64,000 bases of DNA from Bacillus sp. AFS006103 (GTDB taxonomy: Bacteria > Bacillota > Bacilli > Bacillales > Cytobacillaceae): positions 1 through 64,000 of the forward strand of contig NTXX01000007.1 in assembly GCA_002559145.1 (NCBI GenBank). Direction: 5' to 3'. The notes under the pieces were generated by a model, which had not been told where the DNA came from, did not search any database, and saw only the letters and a list, made by a program, of their open reading frames with translations. A program made the position numbers and the translations under genes. Position 1 is the first letter of the stretch; each line of letters opens with the position of its first letter. Shown piece by piece: positions 43,502-51,871 of this stretch.

Positions 43502-43717
43502 ATAGAAAGCTCTGTTATGATGGTTGATCTCCGTGTAGGCAGGAGAATTCATAGGCGGAGATTTTCCGGCTAATTTATGTAGAGGAAGCTTAAGAGCAGA
43601 TATAAGCGGTGACTTTTGGCTGTCTATTTTCTCGTGTTCAATTTGATTTCCTGGCTCATTTTTAAACGTAGAGACGTGGCTGCTTAAACTTGCTGACGCA
43701 TTAATATCTTTCAACAT
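43487..43717 (-). CDS. Doubtful small ORF, 76 residues
   Basis: A minus-strand frame MLKDINASASLSSHVSTFK..., with AGAGGGG 14 bases before the ATG, rather far. It begins with a pattern loosely like the GerPA group but lacks the conserved end. It overlaps the small plus-strand ORF by 15 bp. Listed with low trust. Confidence 0.28.
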   Translation of the reverse strand: MLKDINASASLSSHVSTFKNEPGNQIEHEKIDSQKSPLISALKLPLHKLAGKSPPMNSPAYTEINHHNRAFYLVIS

Positions 43718-43904
43718 TAATCATGGGGTTACCCCTCTGACCTAATTCAGGGGGGCAGACCCATGATCTAAAATACAATCGCCCATGTCTATGCTCGCAT
43801 ATATACACGTACTGGGATTAGTGCAAAGACCGCTACAATGACAGCTGCCCCAAAGAGGGAGTTGGCGAGATCCTTCCCAATAGTCCCCAGAATTTGCAAG
43901 CTCT
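43717..43904. repeat. REP-like inverted repeat and gene relic
   Basis: ATCATGGGG (43718 onward) and GACCCATGAT (~43757-43768) flank a G/C-rich loop. On the minus strand ~43785-43900 one frame reads ILGTIGKDLANSLFGAAVIVAVFALIPVRVYMRA then stop, the look of a membrane-helix C terminus, but without a usable start. Probably a decayed gene end. Confidence 0.4.
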
Positions 43905-44465
43905 CTATCGGCTGTCGCGAGGTTCGAAACTGGGTTGACCTTCACAACGAGCATTCCTCCACTCGTTGTGCCTTTTTGCGCGCAAAACTTCCGATTGCCC
44001 CCTAAATGAACCGTCCCTCCGGCCTTCGTTTATGTATTGAAAACCATAAAGAAGTAATGCTCTTAAAAAGTCTATGGCTAAGTACTGGGACTTGGACAAT
44101 TTATCCAACGTAAATATTTTAAACCAGCTAACCAATTTAAGTCCTCCCAAATAGATAAAAAAAATGTGAAGAATGAAATTCGAGAGAATATAAAGTGGGA
44201 ATTTACCAAACGTTAGTTTCAATATCCAAAGACTTGTAACAAAGTAAGGACCAAAATTAAAAAAGGTCATACTATCCATAGGTGGGATTCCTTTATAAAA
44301 TCGCCACCATTTTTTCTTTTCGCCGAACAAATCGATGGCTTTTGTGAATGTACATATAAAAATGGCTGCAGGAAGATATTTTTTAAATGAACTTTTCCCT
44401 AATAATGGTACTGTGAGCCAAGGGATGATGAACAAAGCTATATAAAATAATTTCGAGTTCCTCAT
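43905..44465 (-). CDS. Membrane protein with a repeat-derived C-terminal tail
   Basis: 186 residues, AGGAGG before ATG 44465. Residues 1-145 have five hydrophobic segments (FYIALFIIPWLTVPLL, FGPYFVTSLWIL, FPLYILSNFILHIFFIYL) and a WWRFYKG motif; similar to uncharacterised Bacillaceae membrane proteins of about 150 residues. From ~146 on the tail is hydrophilic, Arg/Glu-rich and encoded by dispersed-repeat DNA (AGGGACGGTTC-like at 44000, hairpin 43943-43970). A repeat insertion seems to have replaced the original stop. Confidence 0.55.
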   Translation of the reverse strand: MRNSKLFYIALFIIPWLTVPLLGKSSFKKYLPAAIFICTFTKAIDLFGEKKKWWRFYKGIPPMDSMTFFNFGPYFVTSLWILKLTFGKFPLYILSNFILHIFFIYLGGLKLVSWFKIFTLDKLSKSQYLAIDFLRALLLYGFQYINEGRRDGSFRGQSEVLRAKRHNEWRNARCEGQPSFEPRDSR

Positions 44466-44580
44466 TATTTCACCTCCTAAATTTATGATATGTACTTTTT
44501 GCTAATTAATTCTTTGGCGCAAATTTAGGAAACATGAGGCCTTATGCAATCACTAAAACAACTAATTTAATCTCCTGCAT
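44466..44580. other. Upstream region of membrane-protein gene
   Basis: No gene; AT-rich sequence leading into repeat copy C. Confidence 0.4.
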
Positions 44581-45130
44581 GACCAGATGATCATGGATGA
44601 AATGACAAACCTCGCCCATTTTCTTCATGATTCCCTTTCAATCAAACGTTTGATTAGAATCGCTGCACTCCTTGATAAATATGAATCAGTCTTCCCTGAT
44701 GCCTAAATAAATTATTGAAAAATGAGATAAAAATAGGAGATAGAATCCATCCAAACCACTTTTGTTACGAATCAACAGCCATTCGATGAAATAACATATA
44801 GGCTATACTATTCAAACGTTTGGTTAAAACAGCTACGAATAATGATTTATAAGGATTCTCCATACAAACTTAATTCGAAGATTGTCGAGGAAGGTATTAC
44901 TATTTTCCACAAAAGGTCCCTAGTTTCTTATGAACCTCCTTCATTTGATAGATTCTCCCTCCTTTCCCTATTACACAAACGATTGATTAAAAATCGCCTC
45001 AATACCCAATATGACTAGATTTTCCCGTTCAAACACCTGAAAAGGATGTCGATAGCTGTCTCCAACCATGCCCTTTGTTTAAAGGAACCCAAGCGGATAG
45101 CTGAATTAGATATTCCCTCCCAAACAGTTA
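44581..45130. repeat. Dispersed palindrome-bearing repeat, copy C
   Basis: TCAAACGTTTGA at 44642-44653, TCAAACGTTTGG at 44812-44823 and ACAAACGATTGA at 44975-44986 (spacing 170 and 163 bp). The first 110 bp match 18905-19010, and 44870-45130 matches 49250-49540 at high identity. One frame from 44595 keeps MDEMTNLAHFLHDSLSIKRLIRIAALLDKYE, shared with the 18.9-kb copy, so part may once have been coding. Confidence 0.65.
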
Positions 45131-45422
45131 TGCAGTCTAATACTTGAGTGCCCTCTAGTAAACTAGTTACAGCAATGCAAGGTAAAATTCCATCCAGAAA
45201 AAGAGTCTAAAATTCCTAGTGTAACAAAATACACATTTATTAAATAGAAGAAAAAACTACTTATTTATTATAAAATTCAAACATTTGTTTATATTGTTTA
45301 TATTCGTAATATTATGATAGATTAAATCGATATACAGGCTCCCTTTGTATGAATTCTGGGAGATGAATAAATAAAAGCTTTACCATTTGACCTTTTTAGG
45401 TTAACAAGGAGGAATGCATGAA

Positions 45423-46376
45423 ATGAAAAAAAGAGCATTCGTAGTAACCGTTTTAATCATACTCTCCCTCATCACTGTTACAGTCGTTGGAGCAAAAGCC
45501 TTATATGTAACAAAACCAGTGCCAAAAGAGGAAAGACACTCCATTTCTGAAATTGTCAGTCCTAGTAGTAAGTGGGAAAAGGTAGCTGTCGGAAGTGGAT
45601 TTATGGAAGGGATTAATTTCGACCGCAGCGGAAATATCTGGATGGCTAGTCCGCCCACAGGCGAAAATATTAAGGTTGAAGACGATAAGGATTCAATGAT
45701 AGAAAAATATGCAGGGCTCCTCCCTGTAGGGGCAAAGTTTCACAAGGATGGACGCCTTTTTATCACGGATGTTACTGGAAAACTCTATGCCTTTGACCCT
45801 ACTACTTGAAATCGCACGACCATTATTGATTCTTACAATGGCAGCCCTTTAAATGGACTTAATGACCTCGTATTTGACCAAGATGGTGGGCTTTACTTTA
45901 CAGAGCCCATGGGATCCAGTGCAACAAAACCAACAGGACGTATCTTCTACTTGCCACCGAATAGTAAAGAACCCGTACTCTTTCAAGAAGGGACTGCTTA
46001 TTCAAATGGGATTACGATTTCAGCGAACGGTCAACGTGTTTATATCTCTGAGTTCGCTACAAACCGAATTATCTCCGTACCTTCAAAGAATGCCAAGGAC
46101 GCACGTGAAACGCCGTTTGTCTTCGGTCAATTTGAAGGCGGGATCGGTCCAGATGGTTTAGCCGTCGATACGGAGGGCAATCTATATGTAGCCCATTTCC
46201 AGGCTGGTGAAATTGTCGTACTTGATGCAAGTGGGTTTAAATACGGAACCATTCGCCTGCCTAAGGATGAGGGGACTTTTACTACTAATCTGACCTTTCA
46301 TAATGGATACCTTTATGTAACAGAGTCATCGAAAAATGAAGTCTGGCGTATTGAAGTCAAAAAGGAAGGCTTGTAG
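45423..46376 (+). pseudogene. SMP-30/gluconolactonase-like protein, interrupted by one TGA
   Basis: AAGGAGG ten bases before ATG 45423 leads into a signal-anchor helix (AFVVTVLIILSLITVTVV) and an SMP-30/gluconolactonase propeller: GFMEGINFDRSGNIWMASPPTGE, FHKDGRLFITDVTGKLYAFDP, LNDLVFDQDGGLYFTE, YSNGITISANGQRVYISE, PDGLAVDTEGNLYVAHF. A single TGA at 45807-45809 (...DPTT-stop-NRTTII) splits an otherwise open 318-codon frame; a TGG to TGA change would explain it. It is recent, as no other damage is seen. The family hydrolyses lactones or binds calcium. Confidence 0.8.
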
Positions 46377-46480
46377 CCGTACGGGTTACAAAAGAACTAA
46401 CAATGCTAGGAATCTTTATGGATCATTTATTGACAGAAGATAATAGGTTCGCTCTTCTACAAAGATCTCTCAGTTTTTTT

Positions 46481-46519
46481 AAGGGCTGTCACAAAAACTT
46501 TTTGTGACAGCCCTTTTTT
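46481..46519 (+). terminator. Intrinsic terminator
   Basis: AAGGGCTGTCACAAAAA pairs with TTTTTGTGACAGCCCTT, then T6. One of the strongest hairpins in the window. Confidence 0.9.
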
Positions 46520-46903
46520 CCAACTATGTAGGCTTGGTGATACCTTGCTAATCTGTAAAAATGCCCCTATATATGGTGGGTTCCCCACAATTATCTTAAC
46601 TTTATCCTCAATAATCTGTCCCGTTTGTGTGGAGGATGTCTACCCCAAAATTCCCCGTGGCAAGACAGGCGGAAAAGATAGTATCACTGTAATTAGCTGC
46701 ATGGTTCTAACCACAAGGATCCAACTTTAATTCACATTCTTTTACCCTACAAATCTCAACATATATTGGGTGGTGACAGTCACCAGTGTCTTTGGTTTGC
46801 TCTTGTCCAATGTTGGCCCAACTTCGGACACGATCTTTCCTTTTTAGCCTCCCCATGTCCGATGTTGGACCGATACTTAAACCGCCTCTATTTCCAGATG
46901 GTT
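46520..46903. other. Intergenic with relics
   Basis: A plus-strand stretch ~46610-46725 reads VCVEDVYPKIPRGKTGGKDSITVISC, reminiscent of the C-terminal signature of ornithine cyclodeaminase-type proteins, but has no start or full domain. GGTGGTGACAGTCACC lies at ~46769-46783. About 46826-46877 is one diverged 52-bp unit of the 5.2-kb array. Confidence 0.4.
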
Positions 46904-48868
46904 TTATAATCTCGCATATTTTACTGTCGTCCAACCACTATATACTTTTGTTTTTCCGACCATTCTATACGTTCTTACTTTATAATAATAAGTTTTACCT
47001 TTAACCAATCCTGTATTGATATAGGAAGGGGTTGCTACGGTTTTCACTAAAGTGTAGGTCCCTTTACTAGACATTGATCTATAGATCTCATATCCAGTTG
47101 CACCAGTTACTCCATTCCATGTTATTTTAATGGAAGAAGTGGTTGCCTTTACGACTTTTAAATTAACCGGTGTAGATGGTATTGGTTTAGCACTAACCAC
47201 AGCTGAGAATCCACTATAGGCTTTAACAGCACCAACTACATTATAAGCTCGTACCTTATAGTAATACACCGTATTTGTTGCCAAGCCTGTGTTATTAAAA
47301 CTAGTTGCAGTCGTTGTTGTTACTAAAGCATATGTTCCATTACTAGATGTCGAACGGTACACTTCATAGCCTTTAACTCCCGCTACTACTCCCCAACTAA
47401 TACTATTGGTGTTATATGTTAATGAAGCCGCCTTCATTACTGTTGGAGTTGCTGGGTTTACTACCCACTTGGCATATAGCGTAACATTTGATGTTACCGC
47501 TGTATTGAAGTTATATAAATTTGTAAAGGTCGAATCTGTGTACCAGCCACCAAATGTGTAACCTGTTCTCGATGGTGAAGTTGGCTGCGTGAACGTCTTA
47601 TTATAGCCCACAGTTTTTGATGGTACTAATGTTCCACCATTACTATTAAATGAAATTCTATATATATTAGTAGTCCACTTGGCATATAACGTAACATTTG
47701 ATATTACTGGTGTATTGAAGTTATATAAATTTGTAAAGGCTGAATCTGTGTACCAGCCACCAAATGTGTAACCTGTTCTCGTTGGTGCAGTTGGTTGCGT
47801 GAACGTCTTATTATAGCCCACAGTTTTTGATGGTACTAATGTTCCCCCATTACTATTAAATGAAATTCTATATATATTAGTAGTCCACTTGGCATATAAC
47901 GTAACATTTGATGTTACCGCTGTATTAAAGTCATATAAATTAGTACAAGCCGAATCTGTGTACCAGCCACCAAATGTGTAACCTGTTCTCGTTGGTGCAG
48001 TTGGTTGTGTGAACGTCTTATTATAGCTTACAGTTTTTGATGGTACTGATGTTCCGCCATTACTATTAAATGAAATTCTATATATATTAGTAGTCCACTT
48101 GGCATATAGCGTAACATTTGATGTTACCGCTGTATTGAAATCATATAAATTAGTACAAGCCAAATCTGTGTACCAGCCACCAAATGTGTAACCTGTTCTC
48201 GTTGGTGCAGTTGGTTCCGTAAACGTTGAGCCACTATTTGCAGTTACAGGAGCAACATAACTACCACCTTGGGAATTAAAAGACAAAGTATATGGCGTTT
48301 GTGTCTGACTTGGTGAAAAGTTCATTATCAATCCGTAAGGTTGATCCACATATAGATATTGATAACTACTTGATTGAAACGCTACAATATAATAAGTTCC
48401 CTGTTTCAAGAAAGTATTGATATATCTGTATGTTCCACCCGAAGAAAGATTACGTAAGGAACCATACATAATTGTGTTCCCATTTTGGTCTTTCAACCCA
48501 ATAGCTAGGTCATCTTCCCAACCATTGCCATAATAATCATCCAGCCAAACACCCATTAAATCAAATTGGCCGTCTGATGGAACTGTGAATTTATAGTAGT
48601 CCAAATCGTAATAGTAGTTATTTATCTTGCCATAGATATAATAACCTGAATTGCCTGTGAAATTATTGGAAATTACATTTGCTTGATCAGTCCCATTATT
48701 AGCTTCACTCTCGTAAAAATCTAAATAAGACGTTGTTGAGTTTACATTAATACTCTTACTAGACAGGTTTTGGATTTCATCCGAAGCGGAAGCATACGCA
48801 ACATTCGAAGATAATACGACTCCAAATATCAAAACTATTAATATCATGATAGAAAAAATTTTTCTCAT
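46904..48868 (-). CDS. Secreted protein with four InlB-type repeats and two FN3 domains
   Basis: 654 residues with a signal peptide (MRKIFSIMILIVLIFGVVLSSNVAYASA). Residues ~45-190 form a beta-rich domain like pre-peptidase C-terminal domains (YDLDYYKFTVPSDGQFDL, YYIVAFQ). Four Listeria-Bacteroides (InlB B-type) repeats of 70 residues follow (TGYTFGGWYTDSACTNLYDFNTAVTSNVTLYAKW), then two fibronectin III domains (~470-560, ~562-654: GYEVYRSTSSNGTY, YYYKVRAYN). No LPXTG or membrane anchor, so it is released or wall-bound by the repeats. A surface adhesion or binding role is likely. Confidence 0.85.
   Translation of the reverse strand: MRKIFSIMILIVLIFGVVLSSNVAYASASDEIQNLSSKSINVNSTTSYLDFYESEANNGTDQANVISNNFTGNSGYYIYGKINNYYYDLDYYKFTVPSDGQFDLMGVWLDDYYGNGWEDDLAIGLKDQNGNTIMYGSLRNLSSGGTYRYINTFLKQGTYYIVAFQSSSYQYLYVDQPYGLIMNFSPSQTQTPYTLSFNSQGGSYVAPVTANSGSTFTEPTAPTRTGYTFGGWYTDLACTNLYDFNTAVTSNVTLYAKWTTNIYRISFNSNGGTSVPSKTVSYNKTFTQPTAPTRTGYTFGGWYTDSACTNLYDFNTAVTSNVTLYAKWTTNIYRISFNSNGGTLVPSKTVGYNKTFTQPTAPTRTGYTFGGWYTDSAFTNLYNFNTPVISNVTLYAKWTTNIYRISFNSNGGTLVPSKTVGYNKTFTQPTSPSRTGYTFGGWYTDSTFTNLYNFNTAVTSNVTLYAKWVVNPATPTVMKAASLTYNTNSISWGVVAGVKGYEVYRSTSSNGTYALVTTTTATSFNNTGLATNTVYYYKVRAYNVVGAVKAYSGFSAVVSAKPIPSTPVNLKVVKATTSSIKITWNGVTGATGYEIYRSMSSKGTYTLVKTVATPSYINTGLVKGKTYYYKVRTYRMVGKTKVYSGWTTVKYARL
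47466..48300 (-). repeat. Four tandem 210-bp units inside the InlB-repeat gene
   Basis: The sequence GGCATATA(G/A)CGTAACATTTGAT recurs at 47471, 47681, 47891 and 48101, exactly 210 bp apart. The central units are almost identical, so copy number can change by recombination. Confidence 0.9.
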
Positions 48869-49249
48869 ACCAATTCTCCCTTTTGAAATAAATTTGCATG
48901 AATTATGACACCCAAATATCGATTAATTGATAAGGTGCGGTGGTTATGTAATCCACACTCTAGCCCATATTTTCCACTGTAATTCCTGCAGCCATTTTAA
49001 AAAAATTTGACACCCCCTGAAAATTTCCAATTAGCACCTTTTTATTATTCGTTAAAAATAATAGGCAATTAGCACTAATATATTTTACCAGAAATTTCTA
49101 GGCATTTCTTCGCATATAATAACTTTCGCCAAATTTTCCGACAAAATTATGACAAAATATAAATTTGGAATTATATTAATCCCTTGATACTTTAATCTTA
49201 GTTTCAAATCTCAAACCAAATTAAAAAGAAACTGGATTATAATCCTTCT
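48869..49249. other. Upstream region of the secreted-protein gene
   Basis: AT-rich, no gene. It probably holds the promoter of the minus-strand secreted-protein gene. Confidence 0.4.
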
Positions 49250-49560
49250 CAGTACCAACTAAATACGAAGATTGTCGAGGAAGGCAAGCATATTCTCCAG
49301 GAAATTCCCCACCTTTCCACAAAAAGTCCCTAGTTTTCTTATGAACCTCCTTCATTTGATACATTCCCCCTCCTTTCCCTATTACACAAACGATTGATTA
49401 AAACTCACCTCAATACTCACTATGACTGGATTTATCCCTTCAAACACATGAAAACAATGTCGACAGCTGTCTCCAACCATGCCTTTTATGAAAAGGAATC
49501 CCAAGTAGGTAGCTGAATTAGATTTTCCCCCATTCAAATAGGCGGCCTTTAAATGAGTTT
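49250..49560. repeat. Dispersed palindrome-bearing repeat, partial copy D
   Basis: Closely matches 44870-45130 of copy C (for example around GAAGATTGTCGAGGAAGG and CCTCCTTTCCCTATTACAC). It has only the third, imperfect palindrome ACAAACGATTGA (49386-49397). It lies 290 bp upstream of the HTH gene. Confidence 0.6.
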
Positions 49561-49684
49561 CTGCAAGTAAACCTAGTCAACAGATATGACTAGAGAGGGT
49601 GATCAAAATGAGGGACAAAGATCCCTTTCGAGATTAAATTCTAAAATGATATCAAAACTAACTGAAATTGCAAAAAACGCCTTC

Positions 49685-49749
49685 AAAATTCACTTTTGAC
49701 CCCCATTTTGGCACGTTTCGTTACAAAAATGGCTCCAAAAGTGAATTTT
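49685..49749. promoter_or_regulatory. 65-bp imperfect palindrome upstream of the HTH gene
   Basis: AAAATTCACTTTTG (49685-49698) and its exact complement CAAAAGTGAATTTT (49736-49749) enclose a second, looser inverted pair (CCATTTTG and CAAAAATGG). It ends about 100 bp before the HTH gene start. It could be an operator or origin-like site for that protein. Confidence 0.55.
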
Positions 49750-49850
49750 AGCTGTTCGATTTATGTAGCCAAACCCGATATCGTAAAGGTGCTAGAATCG
49801 TTCACTTGGCGATTGGAAGCATAAATCAATGCGGTGGAAGGGTGTATGAA

Positions 49851-50684
49851 ATGGTAGGTTTAAAATCTGGCAATATCGAAGGATTGGAACAGTTTTCACA
49901 ATTTAGTTCGCTGCAGGAATTGAATACTCATATCGAGATGTGGTTAACGGTCCATAAGCAGGACTTTTCAAAAGGAGCCTTAGTGGGATTAAAGCGGCTG
50001 GTTCGTTTTTCTGCCAAAATCCCCGGCGTTTGCAATGCCAAAATTGGGACCATATTAAAAGCCATTCATCACGAATACAAAGATCACGGAATCTCCCGCT
50101 CGACCTTTAAACGAATGATTCAAAAAGCAAAGGAATTGGGAATCCTCTCTGTTTATGAAACAGAAAGAAAGAATGGTTCGCAGTCTAGTAACCTCTATTC
50201 CTTTAATCGCTTTCCTTCAAATGAACTACCCAAACAGGAAATCATGAACCACCCTAAAGAAACTAATAATCTTTTAAAAACTGAAAATCAAAAGATAAAA
50301 GAACGTAAAGAAGAACCGTCCAAATTAGATCATACCTATGTGAGTGACCAAGTTCCACAGTCGTTTATTCAGCTAGTCAAGTGCTTCTTTCCTGAAGCAA
50401 AGACAATCGAAGAGTATTGGAAAATGGTAAAAATCTCTGCCTATCAACACCTTTGGGAGAATGATCCCGAACTCATTCTAGATGTCGCGATCCAATCCTT
50501 TAAGCAGCTAATCCGGAAGCTCAAGTTTAACCGTAGCATCAAAAATCCATTCGCTTATTTTTATGGAATCTTAAACCATAAGTTTTTCATCCTTTATGAC
50601 GAAGCACTCAAAGAGAAGTACGATTTGAGTGATGTAGAAATGGTGTTTAGTCTAGGATTGAATCAAGCAGTAACTAATCAGTAA
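49851..50684 (+). CDS. Replication-initiator-like helix-turn-helix protein
   Basis: About 277 residues from ATG 49851 with GGAAGG upstream. Residues ~45-120 form a winged HTH (GALVGLKRLVRFSAKIPGVCNAKIGTILKAIHHEY, GISRSTFKRMIQKAKELGIL) of the kind seen in plasmid RepA/DnaD-like initiators and chromosomal Bacillus relatives. A charged linker and a C-terminal helical domain (FFPEAKTIEEYWKMVKISAYQHLWEND, FAYFYGILNHKF) follow. A broken copy lies at 36970. Both copies neighbour the palindrome repeats, so the pair may be remains of one replicon or mobile unit. Confidence 0.65.
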   Translation: MVGLKSGNIEGLEQFSQFSSLQELNTHIEMWLTVHKQDFSKGALVGLKRLVRFSAKIPGVCNAKIGTILKAIHHEYKDHGISRSTFKRMIQKAKELGILSVYETERKNGSQSSNLYSFNRFPSNELPKQEIMNHPKETNNLLKTENQKIKERKEEPSKLDHTYVSDQVPQSFIQLVKCFFPEAKTIEEYWKMVKISAYQHLWENDPELILDVAIQSFKQLIRKLKFNRSIKNPFAYFYGILNHKFFILYDEALKEKYDLSDVEMVFSLGLNQAVTNQ

Positions 50685-51019
50685 CAAGTTCTGCGTTTAT
50701 ACCACAGGGATGGTTCTTCTCTTGTTTATTAATTAGGATTGTACCGCCAGAACCGTCCCCATGGTCAACAAAAAAAGAGCCATGTGGCTCATTGTTAATC
50801 GTATTTATTACTACTTTTCTTTCCACAAATAATGCACTTACTATTGTAATAACTGTACTTGTGTTTTCTTCGAAAGAAACATAGTATGGATTTAAGCTTC
50901 AACTAGAACATCTCCCTTGAATTGGTAAAATCCGGCGGTACAGCCATCATAGTTTACCTTTGGCCAGTGAATATTTTTTGTCTACTCAGATCACAATGCT
51001 TTATAACTGACTCCCTACT
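50685..51019. other. Intergenic with REP-like hairpin
   Basis: GGGATGGTTCT (50707-50717) and AGAACCGTCCC (50749-50759) pair with one mismatch, a REP-like fold. GAGCCATGTGGCTC at ~50777-50790 is a short stem after A7. No gene. Confidence 0.5.
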
Positions 51020-51844
51020 CTATTTCACTTTAATAAAAATGGTGTTTTGCGGTTCTGGATTTTTCACTATATTACTGTTTTTATCAAATACAGGTGAGGC
51101 ATAGTTATTCTGATTATGGCTACCCAAAGCCACATACTTTGAGGCTGCAGTTGTGTCCTGAAGAGAATACTGTGTATAGTGAATAACCAGCAAGCCATTT
51201 GGATTGAGTAGCCCATCGAGTTCGAAAATCTGCTGCTCAAACTTTTCGAAGGGATAGATTTTTTTCAAACTAGTGATGCCCTTTTCTGCAATGGAATGTG
51301 GCTTTCGCTGTAAAACAGCCATGCAGAATATAGCATCAAAGGGTCCCTGCTTTTCAATTTCATTAGGTGTAGAATGGATAAAGTTAATTTTCTCGTCCAC
51401 AGGAAGTTTTCTGCAAATAGCAAGGCTATGTTTGTTAATTTCTGCGCCTACTATGTGCGCTGTAGGGAAATATCGTCGAAGAGTCAAAACTTCTTCGCCT
51501 GTAGAGCACCCATATGAAAGAATCTTTACATCTTGTTTGTCAGCAAGATATTCACGGCAGGATGAAAAGATGGCAGGATACCGGTCCATTTGGGTATAGG
51601 ATGTAGTTTGATGGACATTTTTAGAATTCAACAACTGCAAAATGAGAATCGATCGAAAGTTCGAATCGGTACAAAAGCGTACCGTCGTTCTGGCTACTTT
51701 CCACAAATCAACCAAAATCAACAGGCTGATTTTAATCAATGGATTCCTCGAGGATTGGCGTAACTTAACTGCATGCTTCGCTGAACCGAACATCTGTAGA
51801 CAAAATGGACTTAGTTTCAGTAAATGTTCCTTTAACATCGACAA
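51020..51844 (-). CDS. SAM-dependent methyltransferase, end of the lasso operon
   Basis: About 274 residues if it starts at TTG 51844, eight bases after GGAG; GTG 51862 and ATG 51838 are alternatives with worse spacing. Class I methyltransferase motif I is ILSYGCSTGEEVLTLRRYFP, a CheR-like form, followed by IVGAEINKHSLAICRK, FDAIFCMAVLQ and LLNPNGLLVIHYTQYS. It follows the exporter gene by 27 bp on the same strand. It may methylate the lasso peptide or a sugar on it; known lasso methyltransferases act on the C-terminal carboxylate or on Asp, so this is plausible but not shown. Confidence 0.7.
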   Translation of the reverse strand: MSMLKEHLLKLSPFCLQMFGSAKHAVKLRQSSRNPLIKISLLILVDLWKVARTTVRFCTDSNFRSILILQLLNSKNVHQTTSYTQMDRYPAIFSSCREYLADKQDVKILSYGCSTGEEVLTLRRYFPTAHIVGAEINKHSLAICRKLPVDEKINFIHSTPNEIEKQGPFDAIFCMAVLQRKPHSIAEKGITSLKKIYPFEKFEQQIFELDGLLNPNGLLVIHYTQYSLQDTTAASKYVALGSHNQNNYASPVFDKNSNIVKNPEPQNTIFIKVK

Positions 51845-51871
51845 TGAAATATCTCCAAACACTCGTTAATT

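Noticed and set aside
43742-43954. 70-codon minus-strand ORF rich in Cys and Ser
   Set aside because: Falls in repeat sequence and in a different frame from the more coding-like helix segment there.
46610-46728. Ornithine cyclodeaminase gene
   Set aside because: Only a ~35-residue resemblance without start, fold or catalytic residues; noted only as a possible relic.
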